DNA of 64,000 bases from a virus: positions 1 through 64,000 of the IMG/VR virus record IMGVR_UViG_3300005617_000004. One strand, 5' to 3'. Position numbers and translations under genes: made by a program. Shown piece by piece: positions 49,238 through 56,777 of this stretch (positions are counted from its first letter, which is position 1; every line of letters begins with the position of its first letter). A model generated the notes under the pieces. That model ran no database searches. It worked only from the letters and a program-made list of their open reading frames with translations, and was not told the origin of the DNA.

Positions 49238-49597
49238 CTACCCCTCGGGGTATTCCTCGTTCTCCTCCTTCAGCACCTCGTCAATGTTCTCGTCCGCACC
49301 GGCTTCGGTGTCGACCGCGTCGCTCAGGTCCGAGTCGAAGGTCGGGTTGAGCTCCTGCTCGTTGGCGGCCGCGCCCTGGGGTGGCGGCCGCTCACCCTCG
49401 ACGTCCACCGCTTGGTAGCAGGCGGCGCACTCGATGATCGCGTCGCCGTTCTTGTCCTGGACGGTGATGGCGGTGCCACGAGGCACTTGGGTCGGCGGCA
49501 GGGCTGCCCGCAGGCCGCAGATGCAGACCCATTCGATACGGGTGTCGGGCGGCGGCATGCGCCGGACGGGCTTATCCAGCAGGTGGTAGATCGTCAT
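49238..49597 (-). CDS. Acidic protein with Cys motif (119 aa)
   Basis: CICGLRA near residue 25 and CAACY near 60 suggest a zinc site. The C-terminal half is strongly acidic (DSDLSDAVDTEAGADENIDE, VLKEENEEYPEG). An acidic partner of the basic proteins, for example a chaperone or assembly factor, is a possible reading. Confidence 0.7.
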   Translation of the reverse strand: MTIYHLLDKPVRRMPPPDTRIEWVCICGLRAALPPTQVPRGTAITVQDKNGDAIIECAACYQAVDVEGERPPPQGAAANEQELNPTFDSDLSDAVDTEAGADENIDEVLKEENEEYPEG

Positions 49598-49736
49598 GGT
49601 CGTCCTTCAGGAACAGGTCGCGGATGAGCCGCAGGGTGGTGTACATGCAGGCGTACAGCATCGCCAGGGTGGCGCCGGCGCACAGGATGGTCGTCACCAG
49701 CTGCGGGCTGATGTTGGGCGGTACGCGGTCAATCAC
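49572..49736 (-). CDS. Single-pass membrane protein (54 aa)
   Basis: GTG start at 49736 overlapping the upstream stop; too short to stand out but well placed. One membrane helix LVTTILCAGATLAMLYACMY, acidic C-terminus KDDHDDLPPAG. Could be a spanin- or holin-like or virion protein; no firm assignment. Confidence 0.65.
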   Translation of the reverse strand: MIDRVPPNISPQLVTTILCAGATLAMLYACMYTTLRLIRDLFLKDDHDDLPPAG

Positions 49737-49995
49737 GGTGGTAATGCTCGCCGCGCGGCCGCAGCTTGGCCAGGGTGGTGACGTCCTTGGCGATCGACGG
49801 GTCGTCCAGATACGCGCACAGCGCACGCTTCGTGGCGTCGTCGCGCTTGCTTTTCTCGTACTCGCCGCGCAGCCAATCGAGGTATAGCAGGCCGGCGTCG
49901 GTGCGGGCGATGTCGTCCAGCGCGGCGCCTTTGTAGCGGCCGAAGGTCAGGACGAAGCGGGTGGCTTCGGCGTAGGTCGTGGCGGTGGCGGGCAC
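49729..49995 (-). CDS. Hypothetical protein (88 aa)
   Basis: Alpha/beta: EATRFVLTFGRYKGAALDDI, ARTDAGLLYLDWLRGEYEKS. The FGRYKG-x-x-LDDI start recalls small DNA-polymerase-exonuclease-associated or DUF3820-like phage domains (F-GK-Y-KG motif). Moderate support only. Confidence 0.7.
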   Translation of the reverse strand: MPATATTYAEATRFVLTFGRYKGAALDDIARTDAGLLYLDWLRGEYEKSKRDDATKRALCAYLDDPSIAKDVTTLAKLRPRGEHYHRD

Positions 49996-50004
49996 GTAGT
50001 GTTC

Positions 50005-50769
50005 CTAGGGGATTTCGCGGTGGAGATAACCGTTGAGAACGCAGCGGACCCAATGGCCGCTGCAGTGCGCTTCGTCGGCCAGCTGCATTTTCACCATGAA
50101 GTTCTGCATCGAAGGCAAGAACAGCGGCGTACAGAGGGCCGCACGGTAGTTGTCGTCGCGGGCCTTGTACAACGACTCGAACGGAAGGTGGAGATGCCAC
50201 TTCTCGCCGATCTGCACGATGATCTCGGTCACCTTGCCGTGGTAGCGGTTAGTCAGCCCCAAGGTGTCTGCGCCGGAAGACAACTGGAACTCCAATTCCC
50301 ACACGGTGTGCTTCTTCGGCCAGTAGAGTTGGCCGATGGTCGTCGGATAGGAACGCCCGTCTTCTGGGCGCGAGCGTCGCGGTTGGCCCCACTCGGTCTC
50401 TCCCGGGTGCGTGATATCATCCGCGCGGCCGCCGCTGAAGAAGTAGAGCGTCTTGGTTCCTCGCTCTACTGGAACGGTATCCCACAACGGCTGCCATATA
50501 GTCTCCAGCTTGATATCTCCGCGCAGAGAATCCTTCCACTGGGTCAGGAGGCATCCGCAGTTGCCGGGGCCCCCTTTCGGAGGTGGAAACCGCTTCGGGT
50601 CCGGGAAGGCTCGCTGACGCTTCGGGTTGAGCGACGTCACGACGTCGGTTTCGGTCAGTGGCGCCGGGAGGCGGAACTTCGGTTCCTTGGCCAGCCGAGC
50701 GCGCTTCTCGGCTTTCTGTTGTGCTGGGGTGAGAGGAGGGCAGTCGTTTCGTTGGAGATAGCGGACCAT
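50005..50769 (-). CDS. Capsid-like beta-domain protein, paralogue C (254 aa)
   Basis: Start at MVRYLQRNDC (50769). Residues 1-75 are a basic, Pro-rich extension (PAQQKAEKRARLAKEPKFRL). Then the domain shared with the 35552 and 37387 products: GDIKLETIWQPLWD, GQLYWPKKHTVWEL, VQIGEKWHLHLPFE, PLFLPSMQNFMVKM and VLNGYLHREIP. Most diverged member. Three copies with different N-terminal extensions suggest distinct positions in one shell. Confidence 0.7.
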   Translation of the reverse strand: MVRYLQRNDCPPLTPAQQKAEKRARLAKEPKFRLPAPLTETDVVTSLNPKRQRAFPDPKRFPPPKGGPGNCGCLLTQWKDSLRGDIKLETIWQPLWDTVPVERGTKTLYFFSGGRADDITHPGETEWGQPRRSRPEDGRSYPTTIGQLYWPKKHTVWELEFQLSSGADTLGLTNRYHGKVTEIIVQIGEKWHLHLPFESLYKARDDNYRAALCTPLFLPSMQNFMVKMQLADEAHCSGHWVRCVLNGYLHREIP

Positions 50770-50771
50770 GA

Positions 50772-51410
50772 TCAACTCCGGTAGATGGGAAAGCCACCCA
50801 CAGGGCAGCCGTAGACGGCGGTATCGAAGGCGAAGGTGGGTTGGCCGGCGGACCACGCCTTGAGCTGCTTGGTGCTGATCTTCCAGCCCGGCATCGGCTC
50901 GTTCGGCTTGCCATTGCGCGACGCGCTGCGGTAGTTCATCACCTGCAGTCGCTCGGTCGCAACGTAGTCGCGCACCGCCTCGTACGGCACGACGATGACC
51001 CGGTCGACGCCGACGGCCATCGCACGGCGCAGGGCAAACAGGTCAGCGGAGTCCGACGCGCGGATGGTGTGGATCCAGAACACGTAGTGGAGTCGCACCC
51101 GGTTGCGGCGCACGAACCGCTCCGCGCGGTCCAGGATGTGCTCGTACAGGATGCCGTTCTTGCCCTTGCCGATCGACTTGCATTCCAGGTAATGCTTGCT
51201 GTCGACCTCGAGGTCGGGGCAGATGCCGGCACGGCCATCGGTGCACATGCGGCGGCCGCCGATCACCTTCGACACCGCCTCCTCGACGAAGTCACCGGTC
51301 GCGTTGCGACACTGGGCCCAGCTGTAGAACTCGACGTTGCCGACCCAGTCCCAGATGGGCAGCTGTGCACCGTCTTGCCGGCAGGCGGGGAGGCGGAGGG
51401 GCTCTACCAC
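50772..51410 (-). CDS. Hypothetical protein, possible nuclease fold (212 aa)
   Basis: GTG start at 51410; a frame to 51635 overlaps upstream genes. FYSWAQCRNATGDFVEEAVS, GICPDLEVDSKHYLECKSIG and KGKNGILYEHILDRAERFV contain a D-(5-10)-ExK arrangement (DLEVDSKHYLECK) that fits PD-(D/E)XK nucleases such as phage endonucleases. LHYVFWIHTIRA and VDRVIVVPYEAV follow. Probable nuclease, not certain. Confidence 0.65.
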   Translation of the reverse strand: MVEPLRLPACRQDGAQLPIWDWVGNVEFYSWAQCRNATGDFVEEAVSKVIGGRRMCTDGRAGICPDLEVDSKHYLECKSIGKGKNGILYEHILDRAERFVRRNRVRLHYVFWIHTIRASDSADLFALRRAMAVGVDRVIVVPYEAVRDYVATERLQVMNYRSASRNGKPNEPMPGWKISTKQLKAWSAGQPTFAFDTAVYGCPVGGFPIYRS

Positions 51411-51583
51411 ACGTCGCCCCACTCGAAGCTGCACGCCCACAGGTTGATCGCAAGGTGCCAGCCGTCGTAGTATTCGCGGTAGATGCCCGGTGTGACGCCG
51501 GGAAACCAGTAGAAGCGGAACGTACCGTGGCGCACGAACCGCCAGAAGGAGGGCGTCTCGTTGGGGCTCACCGCTGCCACCAT
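51404..51583 (-). CDS. Small aromatic-rich protein (59 aa)
   Basis: Reads from ATG 51583 to TAG 51404-51406 and overlaps both neighbours. Rich in Trp, Tyr and Phe (FWRFVRHGTFRFYWFPGV; YREYYDGWHLAINLWACS). A compact all-beta fold is likely. Coupled through its stop to the GTG at 51410. Confidence 0.65.
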   Translation of the reverse strand: MVAAVSPNETPSFWRFVRHGTFRFYWFPGVTPGIYREYYDGWHLAINLWACSFEWGDVW

Positions 51584-51876
51584 GGCTTCTTACCCATCCA
51601 TGGCGGGCGTCGGTCACCGCGGCGCTGCGTTGCATCTGGCGCTAGCGGGTACATCTCAAGTATGAGGGAGGGACGAGGCGTATCCCGCATGCGCTGCTCA
51701 AGCCGCCGCAATTCCTCTTCGAGTGGTGGAGGCACGTCATCCGCCGCGATCAACGCCGCTTCCTGCTCGGTGGCGCGGCGAAGGACGCCGGCCCGCATCA
51801 ACTCCTCCAGAGTCTTGTACTCTGGTTTCCAGGCGCCGGCGTTGGCGATCGCATAGACGACGCCGTCGGGGCCCAT
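51568..51876 (-). CDS. Hypothetical protein (102 aa)
   Basis: N-terminal strand (GVVYAIANAGAWKPEYKTLE), a long charged helix (LEEELRRLEQRMRDTPR) and a basic Pro/Trp-rich end (RRPPWMGKKPWWQR). Overlaps the next gene by 16 bases. Unknown. Confidence 0.65.
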   Translation of the reverse strand: MGPDGVVYAIANAGAWKPEYKTLEELMRAGVLRRATEQEAALIAADDVPPPLEEELRRLEQRMRDTPRPSLILEMYPLAPDATQRRGDRRPPWMGKKPWWQR

Positions 51877-52253
51877 TAGAACGGGGCGCTTTCAAGCGCC
51901 TGGACCTTCTCCACCCGGAGCTCGGCCTTGATGATCGGCATCAGCCACTTGCGGTAGATCGGAGATCCGAAGTTCTTGGCCCGCTGCTTGCGCCCCTCGC
52001 CGATCGCGCGGAGTGCGCGTATCGTCATGATCCGCTTTACCCGGGTATCGGGTTTCCGGTGCCGCCGAACGCGGGCCGTCAGGTGCGCCGCGCACAGCTT
52101 CTGGTACCACTCCGGGTTCTCGCTGATCACCGTCCGGACCGCAGCCCCGACGTTCACTTCACGCTCGGCTGGGGTGAGGATCACCTCCAGCCGGTTCCGC
52201 TCCAACTCATCCGCCATCGCCAGGGCCATCCGTTGGATTGGTGTCTGCCGCAT
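51876..52253 (-). CDS. Hypothetical basic helical protein (125 aa)
   Basis: Helices with Arg/Lys (RLEVILTPAEREVNVGAAVR; ARVRRHRKPDTRVKRIMTIR). The start may be an internal ATG (52229 or 52217), because 52253 overlaps the upstream gene by 47 bases. No family recognised. Confidence 0.65.
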   Translation of the reverse strand: MRQTPIQRMALAMADELERNRLEVILTPAEREVNVGAAVRTVISENPEWYQKLCAAHLTARVRRHRKPDTRVKRIMTIRALRAIGEGRKQRAKNFGSPIYRKWLMPIIKAELRVEKVQALESAPF

Positions 52254-52680
52254 GGGGATCCGGTTGTGGCGACTCCATAGTGGCTGTCAACTGCTTCTCG
52301 AAGAACGCCAGCAGGTCGGCGATCTTGCCGCCGTAGTAGTCGGCTTTGTTCTCGGGGTCCTGCGCCAGCATGTAGGTGCCCGGCTCCCAGCCGTCGAGAT
52401 GGAATCCCTCGGCCAACGCCTGCAATTTCTTCTTGCCGAGCAGCTCACCGGTCTTGAACACCCAGGTCTGTACGTCTGTGTGAGACAGGATGAACGTCGC
52501 GTGCACAGCGTCGCGGTCGTCCAGGTGCCGCAGGGTCAGGTTCGGCACCGGCGCGTGGTCGATCAGCTCCCAGGCGACGCCGGCCACGGTGATCAGGCCG
52601 ACCCGCTTGCCGGCGGGCGTGTCCTTGTAGGCAGGGATGGCGAGGGGATCGGCCTTGCGGCTGAGGAAGGGGATTTTCAT
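52207..52680 (-). CDS. Hypothetical protein (157 aa)
   Basis: First gene of the large leftward operon after the control region. Alpha/beta (GLITVAGVAWELIDHAPVPN; AVHATFILSHTDVQTWVFKT) with an acidic, Pro/Gly-rich tail (PQPDPHAADTNPTDGPGDGG). No family recognised. Confidence 0.7.
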   Translation of the reverse strand: MKIPFLSRKADPLAIPAYKDTPAGKRVGLITVAGVAWELIDHAPVPNLTLRHLDDRDAVHATFILSHTDVQTWVFKTGELLGKKKLQALAEGFHLDGWEPGTYMLAQDPENKADYYGGKIADLLAFFEKQLTATMESPQPDPHAADTNPTDGPGDGG

Positions 52681-52864
52681 GGGCGTACTAATTCCTGGGG
52701 TAATTCGGCCGTAATTCCGGGCCCTGAGAAGTTACGCAAGGGCTGCCTTGCGTAACCGCGTGCAGAGCGTATTTCCGACGTAAGTCCTTGGTATCAGTGA
52801 AGATAAGCCAAGAAATCGGTAGGCCGTCCTCGGCATTTCCCGCGATTTTTCCAGGGGTTTGGGG
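52681..52864. other. Divergent control region with repeats, possible origin
   Basis: Contains three TAATTC(C) direct repeats about 11-12 bases apart (52689, 52701, 52712), a perfect 11-bp inverted repeat GTTACGCAAGG/CCTTGCGTAAC with GCTG loop (52731-52756), and from about 52840 on a run of GGGGTTT/GGGATTT units. Lower GC than its surroundings. Lies beside the switch between leftward and rightward structural operons. Confidence 0.5.
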
Positions 52865-53110
52865 TTATTTCGGGGATTTCCCTGGGGTTTTTCCCGGGAT
52901 TTTCCGCACCGGTGCCGCGGGCCCCGCCGATGCGAGCGCGGTGGTGGGGTCGGATACCACCTCCTCCGACGCGATCGGCACCAGTACCGCCACGGGCTTG
53001 CCGTACCGGATAATGGTGACCCGCTCGTTGCGGAACTCCACGCTGTTGAGGATGCTGTTGAGCGTCTTGCGCAACTGCGAGGTGTTGGCTGACATCATGG
53101 AGATGTACAT
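52865..53110 (-). CDS. Phd/YefM-like antitoxin (solitary, about 76-81 aa)
   Basis: SQLRKTLNSILNSVEFRNER then VTIIRYGKPVAVLVPI is the DNA-binding core of Phd/YefM antitoxins, including the RYGKPVAVLVP strand pair. No RelE/YoeB/Doc-type toxin lies next to it. The tail is a Lys/Pro/Gly repeat (KIPGKTPGKSPK) encoded by the GGGATTT repeats. Start is ATG 53110 or one of two ATGs a few codons later. Confidence 0.75.
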   Translation of the reverse strand: MYISMMSANTSQLRKTLNSILNSVEFRNERVTIIRYGKPVAVLVPIASEEVVSDPTTALASAGPAAPVRKIPGKTPGKSPK

Positions 53111-53127
53111 CTACGGCAAGATGTACG
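53101..53127. promoter_or_regulatory. TGTACA operator pair of the Phd/YefM-like gene
   Basis: AGATGTACATCT (53101-53112) is a 12-bp palindrome covering the start codon; a second imperfect site with TGTACG lies at 53122-53127, 18 bases on. TGTACA is the known core of YefM operators, supporting autoregulation. Confidence 0.65.
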
Positions 53128-53224
53128 AAAGCAAGCCATTGTTGCAACTCTGGCCCCGGATGCGTAGCATGCGCATCGTACACCTTTCCTCCGCGCTTAT
53201 GCGCAAACCCCAAGGACGCTCACC

Positions 53225-53725
53225 ATGAGCCTGCTCGACATCACCGCCCAGGAACTCAACTCGCTGGCCGCACCGGTCCAGGCACAGGTCAAGGCCCTGC
53301 TGAACATCCGCCAGGGGCTGTTCGACATCCTCGGCGCGTTCCCGCAGGACAACGTCCTGCCCTACTTCTACAGCTGCCAGAACACCACGGCGGACAACAC
53401 CGCGATCACCGCCAACGGCACGGTGCAGAACTCGATCCGCATCAGCGCGGACTCGGCGTTCATCGCCATCTCGGTGCGCGGCACCTCGGACGGCGACTTC
53501 ACCGCGTTCATGCGCCAGGACGCCAGCGACCGGCAGCTGATGAACATCGCGGTCAACTCGAACGCGATCATGGGCACCGCCGAGCGCCCGGGCTTCTTCC
53601 ACAAGCCGCTGCTGCTCGCCGCCTCGACCACGGTCAGCTTCGACTTCACCGACCTGTCGGGCTCCACGAACCAGCTGTGGTGGACCCTGGCCGGCTTCAA
53701 GGTGTACAACCGCAAGCTCGGCTAA
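53225..53725 (+). CDS. Beta-rich structural protein (166 aa)
   Basis: Ribosome site CCAAGGA before ATG 53225. After a helix (SLLDITAQELNSLAAPVQAQ) come strands with the pattern of single jelly-roll/beta-sandwich phage proteins: NSIRISADSAFIAISVRG, FTAFMRQDASDRQLMNI, FHKPLLLAASTTVSFDFTD and a final WWTLAGFKVYNRKLG. I know similar hypothetical proteins from uncultured phages, where they accompany virion genes. Candidate shell or spike protein. Confidence 0.7.
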   Translation: MSLLDITAQELNSLAAPVQAQVKALLNIRQGLFDILGAFPQDNVLPYFYSCQNTTADNTAITANGTVQNSIRISADSAFIAISVRGTSDGDFTAFMRQDASDRQLMNIAVNSNAIMGTAERPGFFHKPLLLAASTTVSFDFTDLSGSTNQLWWTLAGFKVYNRKLG

Positions 53726-53771
53726 TCCCGAGGCTTGCGCTTGATGGCCCTCGAAGCACCCTGGAGGCGTC

Positions 53772-54458
53772 ATGCCCCTTGATGAAGATGACAGCATCGT
53801 GTCGCATTCGCGTTACGACCAGTTGTTCGGCTCGCCGCCCACCGTCTCGCCCCTGGAACAACCAGGGGCGAAGGGGCGCATGCACTCTCGAGAAATCTTC
53901 GAGGGTGAGCCGCCGGGCACCCTGCAGCCCGCGCCGCTGCTGACCCCCGTGCAGCGGGCGATCGTCGACGCAACCGTCGATCGTCTCGCCAAGATCGCGC
54001 GCAACACCAACTTCACCGCGTCGCTGCCCGCGCACTCGGTGCCGATGTACTGGTCCAACAACATCGACAAGTCGGCCACGGTCGTGGTGCCGGCCGCGGT
54101 GACCCCGTACCAGACGGTGGTCGAATACACCGCGCCGCCGAGCCGGTACGGCCGCATCAGCCAGTACGGGTTCGACGTCGCTGGGGGTGCCTATACCTAC
54201 GACGGCTCCTTGCTGTGGCGGTTCATGCTCAACGGCGTGCCGGTGCAGGACCTGTTCGACATCGCCGAGCACCGCGGCTCCCTGGTGCAGCCGGCCGAGA
54301 CCTTCATCATCGTGCCCATGGGCCAGAAGCTGCAGTTCCAGGTGGCACGTGCAGTCGCTGCCCTGGCAGACGACACGGTCGCCATGAAGTTCAAGGGCTG
54401 GGACTGGCTGCTGCGCCGCAACGCAGAGGGCACCAAGTCGTCGATCACGGCGTTCTAA
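53772..54458 (+). CDS. Beta-rich structural protein (228 aa)
   Basis: GGAGG before ATG 53772. Flexible N-terminal 70 residues, helix VQRAIVDATVDRLAKIARN, then strands TPYQTVVEYTAPPSRYGRIS, SLLWRFMLNGVPVQDLFDI, ETFIIVPMGQKLQFQVARA and MKFKGWDWLLRRN. Same sandwich plan as its neighbours, with an acidic-to-basic surface. Structural; exact position unknown. Confidence 0.7.
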   Translation: MPLDEDDSIVSHSRYDQLFGSPPTVSPLEQPGAKGRMHSREIFEGEPPGTLQPAPLLTPVQRAIVDATVDRLAKIARNTNFTASLPAHSVPMYWSNNIDKSATVVVPAAVTPYQTVVEYTAPPSRYGRISQYGFDVAGGAYTYDGSLLWRFMLNGVPVQDLFDIAEHRGSLVQPAETFIIVPMGQKLQFQVARAVAALADDTVAMKFKGWDWLLRRNAEGTKSSITAF

Positions 54459-54470
54459 GAGGATCGCACC

Positions 54471-54995
54471 GTGGGCGAGCTGTCCATCCAAGATCAGGTG
54501 CTGGTCGCCGAGCTCCAGCGCGTGCTGCGCGACAGCAACGTGCCCTTCCGTCGGCCGTCGAACGAGCAGCCCACGTTCTGGTCGTACCCGGTCTGCGAGA
54601 CCAACATCATCCCGCTGGCCAACGGCGGCTGGACCGACATCTTGACTCTGCGCGGGCTGCCGCAGTTCACGCAGCGGGTCGACAAGTACGTGGCGACCAC
54701 GTTCGGCGACCAGTCGCTCAGCGGCGTCGAGTTCCGGTTCGTGTTCAACGGGACACTGGCCCCCAACATGACGCTGGCCAACGGCGTGGACCACAACAAG
54801 GTGACTCCCTCCACCTTCCCTGTGGTGTTCCAGACCACCTCCTTCCTGGTCGAGGAGAAGGACTACTTGATCCTGCAGGCCCGCAACACCAACGTCTTTC
54901 AGCAGCTGGTGTGCGCCGCCCTGACCGGCTGGCGCTACAACAACCCGAACAGCGTCGACAAGACTCAGCGCTCGGTGATCACCGATGATACCTAG
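54471..54995 (+). CDS. Beta-rich structural protein (174 aa)
   Basis: GTG start after AGAGGAT. TFWSYPVCETNIIPLANGGW, QFTQRVDKYVATTFGDQSLS, GVEFRFVFNGTLAPNMTLAN, and VVFQTTSFLVEEKDYLILQA ending in LTGWRYNN. Resembles the preceding proteins in strand order (V-x-F-R-F-x-x-NG, then D-x-L-I-L-Q-A and a GW(R/D)(Y/W) end). Confidence 0.7.
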   Translation: MGELSIQDQVLVAELQRVLRDSNVPFRRPSNEQPTFWSYPVCETNIIPLANGGWTDILTLRGLPQFTQRVDKYVATTFGDQSLSGVEFRFVFNGTLAPNMTLANGVDHNKVTPSTFPVVFQTTSFLVEEKDYLILQARNTNVFQQLVCAALTGWRYNNPNSVDKTQRSVITDDT

Positions 54996-56013
54996 CCCCC
55001 AGCAGCTGGCGTGGGCGCTCAGCAAGGTGCAGGGAGACCTGTCCCGGTGGCCGCAGGCCCGGTCGGCGAAGTTGATGTTCCACCAAGGCACGACGCCAGT
55101 GATTCTGGTCACCGGCGCAGCCCCGAAGCGCCCTGAGCAGCTGCCCAAGGCCGTCCGGGTGTTCGTCGACGCGCTGCCCTACAACGTCCGCATCCTGTGG
55201 AAGGGCCCCACCGACCCGCGCGCGTCGATGCCGATCCTGCCCTCGACACCGATGCAGGACAAGCAGCTCGACAACGACATGTGGGCAGGAGCCCCTGAAG
55301 TGGTCAATGCGCCGCTGAAGATGTGGGGCCCGACCGAGCACCAGCCCGACCTGCCGATCGCCCAGGGTCCGCCGCTCGCCACCCAGGCCGAGTACCAGTT
55401 CGCTGCTTCCGTACGACTGCCGCAGTTCGCCACCCCGAACTTCTGGGCCAAGCCGTTCTACAAGACCGGCAACATCTGCTGCCCGCACTACGCGACCTTG
55501 ACCCGCGTCTTCTCGTATCGGGTGCCGTCGGACTACCTGCTGATCATGACCGGGCTCAGCTACGAGTTCTCGGATCTCGTGACCTTCGACCAGTTCACCA
55601 TGCACGTCCAGCGCGACGGCAACGAGCTCGGCCGCTGGAACGACATGCGCGCGCTCAACACGCCCGACCCGGCGGAGCAGTACGTGTTCGCCGGCCATTA
55701 CCGGCCGTTCCCCTTCTACGGCCGGTTCGACCACGACCAGATGCTGTCCATCGCCGTGACCGTGCTGGGGCCGTATCCGTTCACCAAGACGCCGGCCGAC
55801 ACGCTCGGCGGCTGTGTCACCGTCCACCCGTCCGGCTGGCTCGGTAGCCTGTACGACAACCGCGATGGCGGCGCACGGCCAGTTGACATGGGCGAATTGA
55901 ACGACATTGCTTTGGGCGAACCCAGCGATGACGGCGGATTCTCCCGTCTCCATGGTGGTGGCCACGCTCGTCAGGGTCAGTGGCAGCCCGATGACACAGG
56001 GACCAACGGATGA
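54985..56013 (+). CDS. Beta-rich structural protein, two-part (342 aa)
   Basis: ATG overlaps the upstream stop region. N-terminal 150 residues are an extended, Pro-rich arm; residues 160-290 repeat the sandwich plan (TRVFSYRVPSDYLLIMTGLS, FDQFTMHVQRDGNELGRWND, QMLSIAVTVLGPYPF). The C-terminal 50 residues are polar and probably disordered. Fourth tandem member of this set. Confidence 0.7.
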   Translation: MIPSPQQLAWALSKVQGDLSRWPQARSAKLMFHQGTTPVILVTGAAPKRPEQLPKAVRVFVDALPYNVRILWKGPTDPRASMPILPSTPMQDKQLDNDMWAGAPEVVNAPLKMWGPTEHQPDLPIAQGPPLATQAEYQFAASVRLPQFATPNFWAKPFYKTGNICCPHYATLTRVFSYRVPSDYLLIMTGLSYEFSDLVTFDQFTMHVQRDGNELGRWNDMRALNTPDPAEQYVFAGHYRPFPFYGRFDHDQMLSIAVTVLGPYPFTKTPADTLGGCVTVHPSGWLGSLYDNRDGGARPVDMGELNDIALGEPSDDGGFSRLHGGGHARQGQWQPDDTGTNG

Positions 56014-56768
56014 GCGCCTGCCCTGATTGCCCGTCGACCTCCACCGCTCCGCCATGCGTAGCGCCAACGCCCCCGGACGGCTCGAATTGCTGCCTCAAGC
56101 TGCGCTACACGTGCACGCTGGTCGACGATGTCGCGACCTGGGAGCTCGACGCGGTCAACACCGAGTGCGTCGACAACGCGAGCTGCAGCCCGTACCTCGA
56201 GACCTGCACCGGTGACGAGTACACGCTGGAGCAGCAGAACGGCTGCGTGTGCTTCGCGCTGCCGGATCCGCTGCCGGAGCCGTGCTGCGACCCGACCTGC
56301 GGCTCTACGACGACCACCAGCACCACGTCGACGACCAGCACCACGACCACGACGACCAGCACGACCACGACGACTACCACCACGACGACTACCACCAGCA
56401 CAACGACTACCACCACGACAACGACCACGACGACCACCGCCGGGGCGTGCCAGAGCTACTCGTTCTCCGACACCTTCACCATCGGAGGCGGCACCGAGCC
56501 GCACGACCGCACGTACACGCTGCCGTCGAACGCCTGCGCAGGCGCGGTCGAGTTCAGCATCAGCCCGAACGGGCAGCCGCCAGACGCGGGCGCCATCGTC
56601 TGCGTCACCTTTGATGGCGGATCACCCATCTGCTCGGCCTGCATCACCTCTGGCGGCGGTCTGGTAGTGATACCGGCGGGCACCACCACCGTATTCATTT
56701 CCACCTCGGGAGGATGCAACGACCCGCTGGGCCAAATTGAGAACGTGTTCATCACCATAACCGGCTAA
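56010..56768 (+). CDS. Cys-rich protein with poly-threonine mucin-like linker (252 aa)
   Basis: Residues 1-95 contain 14 or so Cys (ACPDCPSTSTAPPC, NCCLKLRYTCTL, ASCSPYLETCTGDEY, GCVCFA, PCCDPTCG), a disulfide-type domain. About 43 residues of almost pure Thr with a few Ser follow. The end is a beta domain (YSFSDTFTIGGGTEPHDRTY). Thr/Ser linkers of this kind are typical O-glycosylation targets; two glycosyltransferase genes follow immediately. A surface decoration or adhesin is likely. Confidence 0.75.
   Translation: MSACPDCPSTSTAPPCVAPTPPDGSNCCLKLRYTCTLVDDVATWELDAVNTECVDNASCSPYLETCTGDEYTLEQQNGCVCFALPDPLPEPCCDPTCGSTTTTSTTSTTSTTTTTTSTTTTTTTTTTTTSTTTTTTTTTTTTTAGACQSYSFSDTFTIGGGTEPHDRTYTLPSNACAGAVEFSISPNGQPPDAGAIVCVTFDGGSPICSACITSGGGLVVIPAGTTTVFISTSGGCNDPLGQIENVFITITG
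56309..56444 (+). repeat. Threonine-codon (ACGACC) repeat tract
   Basis: About 135 bases of ACN codons with a few AGC, encoding the poly-Thr linker. Prone to length change by slippage, a possible phase-variation mechanism for the linker. Confidence 0.75.
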
Positions 56769-56777
56769 GGGGCGTTC

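Noticed and set aside
53697-55148. 483-codon minus-strand frame
   Set aside because: Antisense of three plus-strand structural genes with good ribosome sites.
56300-56450. CRISPR-like repeat
   Set aside because: Simple ACN codon repeat coding poly-Thr; no spacers. No CRISPR array is present anywhere in the window.
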